This document shows positions 1 through 5,792 of a DNA stretch of 8,989 nt, piece by piece; the stretch's first letter is position 1, and each line of letters begins with the position of its first letter. Source of the DNA: JANYJJ01 sp043749975 (GTDB lineage: Bacteria; Pseudomonadota; Gammaproteobacteria; Burkholderiales; Burkholderiaceae_C); the NCBI GenBank assembly GCA_043749975.1, contig JAYVCL010000383.1:1-8989 (forward strand), written 5' to 3'. The position numbers were made by a program, and so were the translations under genes. The notes under the pieces were generated by a model that saw nothing but the letters and a program-made list of their open reading frames with translations, had not been told where the DNA came from and searched no databases.

Positions 1-24
1 AGCAGGGTTGCGGTGATGAAAACC

Positions 25-99
25 GGGCGGTTAGCTCAGGGGTAGAGCACAACATTCACACTGTTGGGGTCGGGGGTTCGAAACCCTCACCGCCCACCA
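25..99 (+). tRNA. tRNA-Val (anticodon CAC)
   Basis: A complete cloverleaf can be folded by eye. The 7-bp acceptor stem is GGGCGGT (25-31) with ACCGCCC (89-95), followed by discriminator A96 and an encoded CCA (97-99). The D stem is GCTC/GAGC (34-37, 45-48). The anticodon stem CAACA/TGTTG (50-54, 62-66) encloses the loop TTCACAC. The T arm GGGGG-TTCGAAA-CCCTC has one G-T pair. The anticodon is C57-A58-C59, which reads GUG valine codons. This is seen directly in the sequence. The tRNA is not part of a visible tRNA cluster inside the window, and an intrinsic terminator follows it. Confidence 0.96.
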
Positions 100-134
100 G
101 ATACAACCGAGAGATTCGGCGTGTACCGGGCAAG

Positions 135-164
135 AATCGGCGGCCACGGGCTGCCGATTTTGTT
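135..164 (+). terminator. Intrinsic terminator after tRNA-Val
   Basis: An 11-bp stem can be paired by eye. AATCGGC (135-141) pairs perfectly with GCCGATT (153-159). The stem continues inward with GGCC (142-145) against GGCT (149-152), with one G-T pair, leaving the 3-nt loop ACG. The tract TTTTGTT (158-164) follows immediately. The stem, tight loop and T tract fit Rho-independent termination of the tRNA transcript, which would separate it from the oxidoreductase gene that starts at 234. Confidence 0.85.
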
Positions 165-233
165 GGTGCCGGTCGACGCGGCCGAGGCGACCAGAACGCC
201 CGAGCCGCCCGAACCGGCTGAAAGCGAAGCGCG

Positions 234-1349
234 ATGGAAACGGTGGATGCGGTCGTGATCGGCGCCGGCGTCGTCGGTCTTGCGGTCGCGCGTGCCCTGG
301 CACTGCAAGGCCAGGAAGTGGTGGTGCTGGAACGCAGCGACGCCATCGGTACCGGCACCAGTTCGCGCAACAGTGAAGTCATCCACGCAGGCATCTATTA
401 CCCCACCGGCTCGCTCAAGGCGCGCCTGTGCGTGCGCGGGCGGCGGCTGCTCTACGCCTACTGTGCTTCGCACGGAGTCGAACACCGGCGCTGCGGCAAG
501 CTGCTGGTGGCGAGCAGCGAAGCGCAGCGCGTCGGTCTGGCCCGCATCCAGGTGCAGGCCGCGCGCAACGGCGTCACTGATTTGCAGTTGCTCGACGCCC
601 CGCAGGCCCGCACGCTGGAGCCGCAACTCGACGCGGTGGCAGGCTTGTTGTCGCCGTCCACCGGCATCATCGACAGCCATGGGCTGATGCTCGCGCTGCA
701 CGCCGACATCGAAGCGCACGGCGGCGTGCTGGCGTTGCGCTCGCCGGTGCTGTCGATCGACAGCCGCGCTGCGGTGCATGTGCTTCAGGTCGGTGGGGAG
801 GCGCCGATGGAACTGGGCGCGCGCCGCGTCGTCAATGCCGCCGGCCTGTGGGCGCCGGGCCTTGCGGCCGGTATCCAGGGCCTGGCCGCCGAACTCGTGC
901 CGCAGGCTCGGTATGCGAAGGGCAACTACTTCTCCCTCAGTGCCCGGGCGCCGTTCTCGCACCTGATCTACCCGGTGCCTGAAGAGGCCGGCCTGGGTGT
1001 GCACCTGACGCTCGACCTGGCCGGCCAGGCGCGCTTCGGGCCCGACGTGGAATGGATCACGCCGGCCGCACCGGAGCAGATCGACTACCGCGTCGACCCG
1101 AGCCGCGCTGCGGCCTTCGAGGTGGCTGTGCGGCGCTACTGGCCCGGCCTGCCGGACGGCGCGCTGCAACCGGCCTACAGCGGCGTGCGGCCGAAGCTGG
1201 AGTCGCACGGCGAGGGGGTGCAGGACTTCGTGCTGCAAGGGCCGGCCGAGCATGCCGTCGCGGGCCTGATGAACCTGTACGGCATCGAATCGCCGGGGCT
1301 GACGGCGAGCCTGGCGATCGCCGACGAGGTGCTCAACCGGCTGGCGTAG
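234..1349 (+). CDS. lhgO: FAD-dependent oxidoreductase, L-2-hydroxyglutarate dehydrogenase (LhgO/L2HGDH) type
   Basis: The 371-aa product belongs to the DAO-fold flavoproteins, and its segments resemble LhgO/L2HGDH. Those enzymes oxidise L-2-hydroxyglutarate to 2-oxoglutarate and pass electrons to the respiratory chain. An N-terminal FAD dinucleotide fold is visible at residues 7-20 (VIGAGVVGLAVARA). It is followed by an acidic end of strand two (LER) and the family stretch SSRNSEVIHAGIYYP at about 43-57. The C terminus carries NLYGIESPGLTASLAIA, the usual last FAD-contacting segment. The length is close to that of bacterial homologues. The ATG at 234 places the GxGxxG motif directly at the N terminus; the ribosome binding site is weak. 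The 3' end overlaps the convergent bpt gene by 17 nt. The exact substrate is inferred; another 2-hydroxyacid or an amino acid is possible. Confidence 0.85.
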   Translation: METVDAVVIGAGVVGLAVARALALQGQEVVVLERSDAIGTGTSSRNSEVIHAGIYYPTGSLKARLCVRGRRLLYAYCASHGVEHRRCGKLLVASSEAQRVGLARIQVQAARNGVTDLQLLDAPQARTLEPQLDAVAGLLSPSTGIIDSHGLMLALHADIEAHGGVLALRSPVLSIDSRAAVHVLQVGGEAPMELGARRVVNAAGLWAPGLAAGIQGLAAELVPQARYAKGNYFSLSARAPFSHLIYPVPEEAGLGVHLTLDLAGQARFGPDVEWITPAAPEQIDYRVDPSRAAAFEVAVRRYWPGLPDGALQPAYSGVRPKLESHGEGVQDFVLQGPAEHAVAGLMNLYGIESPGLTASLAIADEVLNRLA

Positions 1350-2136
1350 CGTCGGCGTCCGACGGGTCCTGCACGCCGGCCATCTCCGCTGCGGCCGCTG
1401 CCGCCGGCGCCGCTTGCCAGTGCCCGTTCAGCAGCAGTTCATGCGGGTTGAACTGCGACTTGTAGGCCATCTTGCCGCTGCGGCCGATCCAGTAGCCGAG
1501 GTACACGTGGGGCAGCTTCAGCAACTGGGTCTGGCCGATCTGCCACAACACGCTGTAGGTGCCGTAGCTCTTGTTCGGCTCGGGGTCGAAGAATGTGTAG
1601 ACGGCCGACAAGCCATCGTTCAGCACGTCCAGGATCGACACCATCTTCAGTGCGCCCAGGCCGTCGCTGGCGGGCTCGCGGAACTCCACCAGGCGCGAGT
1701 TGACGCGGCTTTGCAGCAGGAATTGCGTGTACTGGTCGATGCTGTCGTGGTCCATGCCGCCGCCGCTGTGGCGACCGCTTTGGTAGCGCAAATAGAGCTG
1801 GTAGTGCTCGGGCACGAAGCACAGGCGCAGCACACGCGCTTGCAGGTTGCCGTGTGCCTTCCAGGCGCGGCGCTGGCTGCGCGTGGGCTGAAAGCTTGCG
1901 ACAGGCACGCGCAGCGGCACGCAGGCGCGGCAGCCATCGCAAAACGGGCGGTAGGTGAACATGCCGCTGCGCCGAAAGCCGTTCGAGACCAGCCCTGAGT
2001 AGGCGTCGGCATGGATCAGGTGGCTGGGGGTGGCGACCTGCGAGCGCGCCATGCGCCCGTCGATGTAGCTGCAAGGGTAGGGCGCCGTGGCGTAGAACTG
2101 CAGCGTTGAAAGGGGAAGCTCTTTCGGATAGGTCAC
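1333..2136 (-). CDS. bpt: Aspartate/glutamate leucyltransferase (Bpt)
   Basis: This is a leucyl-tRNA:protein transferase of the bacterial N-degron pathway. It adds Leu to N-terminal Asp or Glu so that ClpS/ClpAP can degrade the protein. The 267-aa reading from GTG at 2136 shows the family landmarks in order: FYATAPYPCSYI (14-25), the cysteine cluster YRPFCDGCRACVPLR (62-76, Cys66/69/72), DGLSAVYTFFDP (174-185), GTYSVLWQI (192-200) and a C-terminal YKSQFNPHELL. The GTG start is chosen because the family begins a few residues before the LQFYAT segment, and because it makes a GTGA overlap with the aat stop codon, which implies coupled translation. The reading frame stays open upstream to 2721, but that stretch is a shadow of aat. 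An Ala-rich tail of about 25 residues (from 241) extends beyond the conserved domain. The last 17 nt overlap lhgO. Confidence 0.93.
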   Translation of the reverse strand: MTYPKELPLSTLQFYATAPYPCSYIDGRMARSQVATPSHLIHADAYSGLVSNGFRRSGMFTYRPFCDGCRACVPLRVPVASFQPTRSQRRAWKAHGNLQARVLRLCFVPEHYQLYLRYQSGRHSGGGMDHDSIDQYTQFLLQSRVNSRLVEFREPASDGLGALKMVSILDVLNDGLSAVYTFFDPEPNKSYGTYSVLWQIGQTQLLKLPHVYLGYWIGRSGKMAYKSQFNPHELLLNGHWQAAPAAAAAAEMAGVQDPSDADATPAG

Positions 2137-2897
2137 GGGCCACGTTCCTCGGTTGCGGCGCTGCCCGTCTGCAGGTGCGCCCACAAGCGTGGATGATAGG
2201 TCCAGTCGGTGATGTCGGGTTCCTTCAGGCGAGGGATGATTTGCTGCTCGAACTCGGCCCGCGGCAGTTCGCGCCCGCCCATCGACGTGAGGTGCTCGGT
2301 GCGCTGCTGGCAGTCGATCAGGCCCACGCGGTGTTCGCGGCAAAAGCACACCAGCGCAGCCAGCGCGATCTTCGAAGCGTCGGTGCGGTGCGCAAACATC
2401 GACTCGCCGAAAAACAGCCGCCCGAAGCTCACGCCGTACAGGCCGCCGGTCAGCTCGCCGTCGACCCACACCTCGAAGCTGTGCACCCGGCCCAGCGCGT
2501 GCCAGCGCGTGTAGGCCTCGACCATGTCGCGCACGATCCAGGTGCCGTCTTGCCCCTCGCGCGGCGTGTTGGCGCAGGCCAGGATGACGCTGCGAAAAGC
2601 GCTGTCGATGCGCAACTCGCAGCCCGGCGTTCGGTTGAAGCGCGCGACCGTTTTGCGCAGCGAACGCGACAACTTGAACTCGTCCACCAGCAACACCATG
2701 CGCGGGTCGGGCGACCACCACAGCAGCGGCTGGCCGTCGCTGTACCAGGGGAACACGCCCTTGTTGTAAGCCTCGCTCAACCGCTCGGGCGTGAGCTCAC
2801 CGCCTGCCGCCAGCAAGCCGGGAACATCACTGCCGGGCGGCAGCGCGCTGGCCGTGTCGGGCAGCGGCGTTTCAGGGTTGTCGAGCCACGGGATCAT
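2133..2897 (-). CDS. aat: Leucyl/phenylalanyl-tRNA--protein transferase (Aat)
   Basis: Aat transfers Leu or Phe from tRNA to N-terminal Lys or Arg, creating type-2 N-degrons for ClpS/ClpAP in the cytoplasm. The 254-aa product shows the full family signature: start MIPWL, GLLAAGGELTPERL (27-40), AYNKGVFPWY (43-52), LWWSPDPR (59-66), GTWI (118-121), FFGESMF (162-168) and LIDCQ (193-197). Glu165 and Asp195 are spaced 30 residues apart, as are the E156/D186 pair recalled for the E. coli enzyme. The ATG at 2897 is chosen because family members start at this MIPWL; the frame is open upstream to 3176 but that stretch has no family similarity. The Shine-Dalgarno before 2897 is weak. The stop overlaps the bpt GTG start (GTGA, 2133-2136), so the two N-degron transferases form an operon with aat first. 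Confidence 0.95.
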   Translation of the reverse strand: MIPWLDNPETPLPDTASALPPGSDVPGLLAAGGELTPERLSEAYNKGVFPWYSDGQPLLWWSPDPRMVLLVDEFKLSRSLRKTVARFNRTPGCELRIDSAFRSVILACANTPREGQDGTWIVRDMVEAYTRWHALGRVHSFEVWVDGELTGGLYGVSFGRLFFGESMFAHRTDASKIALAALVCFCREHRVGLIDCQQRTEHLTSMGGRELPRAEFEQQIIPRLKEPDITDWTYHPRLWAHLQTGSAATEERGP

Positions 2898-2946
2898 CGG
2901 GCGCGGGCAAAGCAAATGGCCATGGGCAGATTCTGCCCGCACAAGC

Positions 2947-3081
2947 TCAGCCTGGGACTGGCGGCCACCAGCCCACGCGCGGCGCGGCCTGGCACTGCGC
3001 CCAGTCGGTATCGCTGAGTTCGATGCGCATGCGCAGCAAGGCCGCGCCCATCGATTTGCCCAGGTTGAAAGGGCCGGCCCC
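2947..3081 (-). pseudogene. Possible C-terminal scrap of an unidentified gene
   Basis: Between the aat start and the binding-protein remnant, the most protein-like reading is on the - strand. It is a stretch of about 45 residues ending at a stop at 2947-2949, containing GKSMGAALLRMRIELSDTDW and then APRVGWWPPVPG. I do not recognise the family. There is no start codon that fits. Upstream of about 3081 the same frame runs antisense to the recognisable binding-protein tail, so if real this is a truncated gene end joined tail-to-tail with that fragment. It may equally be non-coding upstream sequence of aat. The assignment rests only on amino acid composition and is weak. Confidence 0.2.
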
Positions 3082-3258
3082 AATTTGAGCACCGACAGCG
3101 TCATCAAGGCGATGGACACGATGAGCATTGGGCCCGACATGTTCGGCAGTGCGCCGGTGAGCTTCACGCCCACCAAACGGCTGGACAGCGACCTGTCGCG
3201 CCTGTCGCAAATCCAGGACGGGCGCCGGAAGGTGGTGGCGGATTATCCGAAGCCATAG
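3082..3258 (+). pseudogene. C-terminal remnant of a branched-chain amino acid ABC transporter substrate-binding protein
   Basis: Reading + from 3082 to the TAG at 3256-3258 gives 58 residues that look like the extreme C terminus of a LivK-type periplasmic binding protein. They begin NLSTDSVIKAMDTMSI, continue GPDMFG, and then SFTPTKRL and SRLSQIQDGRRKVVADY, where family members typically show a TxTKH/RLGS segment and a WKVVSDY end. The frame stays open further upstream (from about 2791), but that part is a shadow of aat and of the intergenic region, so more than 80% of a usual gene of about 380-400 codons is missing. There is no ribosome binding site or signal peptide. I interpret it as a deletion or rearrangement scar that is not expressed as a functional transporter. 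Confidence 0.6.
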
Positions 3259-3362
3259 ACCACACAACTTCGAGCACCGATCAGGCGCTGTGCCAAGCCA
3301 AGCAAGATGGGGAAGAACCGGACCTGCGTCGGTTGACCCTCGGCCAGAACCGTGTCAGCCGC

Positions 3363-3737
3363 TCAGCCGGAAAGGTCGGCTCCTGTGTCGAGCCCCGGGT
3401 CGGTTGGCAGCTCGGTGTTTCGCCTTGAATCGTGTTTGGCAAGCGCCGTTGCAACTGCACGTTTGAGCTTGCCGATCGCCCCTTGAATGGCTTGATGGGC
3501 GGTGCCCGCGTGGTCTTTCACGACCACCGGATCCATCCCCACCAGCCTGGCCTCGAGGGTGCAATGGATCTCGTCGGGGTTGGCCTTGACATGGCTGTTC
3601 GCGTCTGCCAAGTGGGCTTCGACCCGTGTGATGTGCTCGCCAAAGCGACCCAGCGCGTCTTTCACCGTGGCCTCCAGGTGCTGCGCCATCTCATGGCGCC
3701 CGTCGGTGTGGGGGTCGGTGTTCAAGATGACTTGCAT
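3363..3737 (-). CDS. HPF/RaiA-family ribosome-associated protein
   Basis: This 124-aa protein resembles the short HPF/RaiA (sigma-54 modulation/YfiA) proteins that bind the 30S subunit and stabilise inactive ribosomes under stress. Visible features are the opening strand MQVILNTDPHTDG (1-13), a helix around 18-31, and the characteristic ITRVEAHLADANSH (36-49). HCTLEARL (58-65) and a second long helix (about 77-100) complete the beta-alpha-beta-beta-beta-alpha order of the fold. The tail from about 104 is Pro/Thr/Gly/Asp-rich and looks disordered. ATG 3737 is chosen because GGAG lies about 8 nt upstream and family members start MQIxxNTD. It lacks the C-terminal dimerisation domain of long HPF. 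It stands alone, 120 bp from the next gene on the same strand. Whether it acts like HPF or like RaiA cannot be read from the sequence. Confidence 0.85.
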   Translation of the reverse strand: MQVILNTDPHTDGRHEMAQHLEATVKDALGRFGEHITRVEAHLADANSHVKANPDEIHCTLEARLVGMDPVVVKDHAGTAHQAIQGAIGKLKRAVATALAKHDSRRNTELPTDPGLDTGADLSG

Positions 3738-3857
3738 GAAGATTCTCCGGGGTCCGTGCGTTGAAACGTGCTGCGCCGATATTGCCCCAACGACCACCCG
3801 ACCTGCCGCAGTGCTAGCGAGTGAAGCACCGGCCTGCGCAAACAGCGATCGCTCGGA

Positions 3858-4055
3858 CTATTTTTTTCGCGACTGCGGCGGCTTTGTCTTCCCGCTCCAG
3901 AAGTCGACCACCTGCTTTGCGGCCTCGGCCTGGGCCGCTGCCAGTTGACGTTTGGCTGCCGCTGTGGTCTGCGCGCGGGCCGAGCCCAACGCCTTGTTCG
4001 CAGAGCTGAGCCACAGGCTCATGAATGGATTCTTCGTGGTCCACGGGTTGCGCAT
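3858..4055 (-). CDS. Small conserved-looking protein (NPFMSLWLS type, phasin-like character)
   Basis: This 65-aa protein has a plausible start: ATG 4055 with GGGAGAGG about 6 nt upstream. It begins with a short basic N terminus, then NPFMSLWLSSANKALGSARA (9-28), an Ala/Gln-rich amphipathic helix AAAKRQLAAAQAEAAKQVVDFW (32-53), and ends in a basic tail (KTKPPQSRKK). From memory, Burkholderiales encode many short NPF-x-SLWL proteins of unknown role whose Ala-rich helices resemble polyhydroxyalkanoate granule phasins; that link is inference. There is no signal peptide or membrane segment. The gene sits between the HPF-like gene and the GGDEF/kinase gene on the same strand, with gaps of 120 and 108 bp, so it is probably a separate transcript. 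Just before the TAG stop it has the heptamer A-AAA-AAA in frame, a possible slippery site. Longer readings in the other - frames are shadows. Confidence 0.7.
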   Translation of the reverse strand: MRNPWTTKNPFMSLWLSSANKALGSARAQTTAAAKRQLAAAQAEAAKQVVDFWSGKTKPPQSRKK

Positions 4056-4163
4056 GTCGTCCTCTCCCTGGCCACCTTGGCCGCTCCAATCATGTTGACC
4101 GCACGATCCACCTCTGTCACCGACGGGTGGGCGCGAATTGGTGTGGTCTGTGTCCTACAAGCC

Positions 4164-5792
4164 TCATGAACCAGCGCTTCGATGCGGGTCGTGCGCGTGC
4201 GCCAGAGGCAGCGTGAGCGCGAACTGGCTGCCTCGACCGCGGCCCTCGCTGGTCGCCACGACAGTGCCACCGTGCGCTTCAACCCATTGCTTGGCCACGG
4301 TGAGCCCGACTCCGACGCCGATCGAGTCGAAGACCCTGGCCAACTCTTCTTCGGTGATCCCGATGCCGCTGTCTGACACCGTGATCACTACGGCTTCGCC
4401 AGCGACCTTGACCGAGAGCCCGATCTCGCCGCCGTCGGGCGAGCAGCGGGATGCGTTGTCGAGCAGCTTGCTGACGACCTGCCCAAGGCGCACCGGGTCG
4501 CCCTGTACTTCGAGCACGTCAGATGTCGCCTGGACGCGCAACTGCTGTCCGCGCGCATCCATGCCAGCCCGGCACGAATCGATTGCGGTCTCGATGAAAC
4601 CCGTGACTTCGATCCGCGGGCATTCGAGGTTCAGCTCCGTGGTGCCGCCAAGCGATGCATCGAGCAGGTCGCTGACCCACTGCGACATCTGCGCGGCCTG
4701 CCGCTCGATGATGGCCTGCGCGCGGGGCAGCAGCGGCTCGTCGGTGCGCGCACGTCCCACCTGCGCCGCCGCAATCCGGATCGGTGCCATCGGGTTGCGC
4801 AATTCTTTCGCGATCGTGCGCGCGAACTCCGTCTGTCGACGCTGTGCGCTTTGTGCGTCGGTCTGCAATTGCCGGGCTTCGAGCACGGCCAAAACCAGTT
4901 GTTCGTTCGCCTCTTGCAACTGGGCCTGGCGGTTGCCGTGATCGGGGTGGTGGGGCGGCTGCGGATGAGGCGCCTCGAGCGGGGGCTGCGCGCCGGCTGC
5001 CGACACATGGGGATTGCGTTTGCCCGAATGCGCGTCGGCCTGGAAAACGCTTCGGCCCAGGCCATGCCTTTTGGCGTGGTACATCGCGGCGTCCGCTCGT
5101 TCTATCAGCGTGAGGGCATCGTCGCCGTCGTCGGGGTAGATGCTGATGCCGATGCTCGCCGTCATGCGAAGCGCGTGATCGCCGATTTGGCTTGGGGCGC
5201 TGATGAGGGCGATCATCTTGTCGGCCACCAAAATCGCGTCCGATCCGTGAGACACCTCGGTCAGCAAGACCAGGAACTCATCACCCCCGTAGCGGCAAAC
5301 CGTGTCTGCGGCCCGCACCGACGACGCAAGGCAACTCGCCAGCCGCTTGAGCGCCTCGTCGCCAACGGCGTGACCGAGCGTGTCGTTGATGTGCTTGAAG
5401 TTGTCCAGGTCGACGAACAGCAGCCCCAGGCGCGCGCCGTGCCGTCGTGCGATGGCAATCGCGCTGGTGAGCCGATCGAGCAGCAGCACGCGATTTGGCA
5501 AATGCGTCAATGCATCGAGGCCGGCCGACTTCGATGCTTCATCCAGCGCCTGTGTGGCCGTTTCGACGTCGCGCTGGTTGCGCAGCGCGGCAACCACCAG
5601 CTCTTCATTCGCTTCCAGAAGTTGCGCGACTTCGCTGCTGCCCTGATGCTGCTCTGCCGCGACGACATCCTGCAGCAGGCGGACCAGCACGGCGCGCATC
5701 GCCACAACCTGCCCATTCAAGCGGGCCAGTTCGCGAGTGGCGTTCGTCACCGCGCGGTCGCTCGGCTCAGGTGATGGGTTCGCGTCAAACAT
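4164..5792 (-). CDS. GGDEF diguanylate cyclase fused to a degenerate histidine-kinase module
   Basis: This 542-aa soluble signalling protein starts with a helical segment (about 20-88). A GGDEF domain follows (about 92-250): DALTHLPNR, the metal-site DLDNFKHIND (128-137), GGDEF at 169-173 and an inhibitory I-site RAAD (160-163) five residues upstream. These support c-di-GMP synthesis from GTP with product feedback. A His/Pro-rich linker (270-286) and a second helical segment lead to a HisKA-like helix with AKELRNPMAP (328-337). The usual AHELRNP phospho-acceptor His is Lys329 here. A HATPase domain follows, with N-box LLDNA (443-447), G1 DSGIGI (474-479) and GVGVGL (492-497), but only about 12 residues separate DSGIGI from GVGVGL, so the ATP lid is short. 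No membrane segment, receiver or PAS domain is visible. The start overlaps the KaiC-like stop by 8 nt (5785-5792), implying coupled expression. Kinase activity is doubtful; cyclase activity is likely. Confidence 0.92.
   Translation of the reverse strand: MFDANPSPEPSDRAVTNATRELARLNGQVVAMRAVLVRLLQDVVAAEQHQGSSEVAQLLEANEELVVAALRNQRDVETATQALDEASKSAGLDALTHLPNRVLLLDRLTSAIAIARRHGARLGLLFVDLDNFKHINDTLGHAVGDEALKRLASCLASSVRAADTVCRYGGDEFLVLLTEVSHGSDAILVADKMIALISAPSQIGDHALRMTASIGISIYPDDGDDALTLIERADAAMYHAKRHGLGRSVFQADAHSGKRNPHVSAAGAQPPLEAPHPQPPHHPDHGNRQAQLQEANEQLVLAVLEARQLQTDAQSAQRRQTEFARTIAKELRNPMAPIRIAAAQVGRARTDEPLLPRAQAIIERQAAQMSQWVSDLLDASLGGTTELNLECPRIEVTGFIETAIDSCRAGMDARGQQLRVQATSDVLEVQGDPVRLGQVVSKLLDNASRCSPDGGEIGLSVKVAGEAVVITVSDSGIGITEEELARVFDSIGVGVGLTVAKQWVEAHGGTVVATSEGRGRGSQFALTLPLAHAHDPHRSAGS

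Noticed and set aside
25..99. The tRNA-Val gene as the attachment site of an integrated island
   Set aside because: No second copy of the tRNA 3' end and no integrase were found in the window; the neighbours look like ordinary chromosome.
87..1253. A 388-codon open frame on the - strand
   Set aside because: It lies entirely antisense to the well-supported oxidoreductase and has Arg/His/Gln-rich shadow composition with no domain.
2106..3017. A 303-codon open frame on the + strand
   Set aside because: It is antisense to aat, which has every family motif; the + product resembles nothing.
2898..3176. An N-terminal extension of Aat to 3176
   Set aside because: The added 93 residues have no family similarity, while MIPWL at 2897 is where Aat proteins begin.
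3365..3381. Hairpin AGCCG/CGGCT near the stop of the HPF-like gene as a terminator
   Set aside because: Only 5 bp, lies inside the coding sequence, and is not followed by a T tract on the - strand.
3844..3853. Palindrome AGCGATCGCT downstream of the 65-aa gene
   Set aside because: A single short palindrome with no repeats or partner sites nearby; no function can be argued.
4851..5774. A 307-codon open frame on the + strand
   Set aside because: It is antisense to the GGDEF/kinase gene, with no motif and shadow-like composition typical of high-GC DNA.
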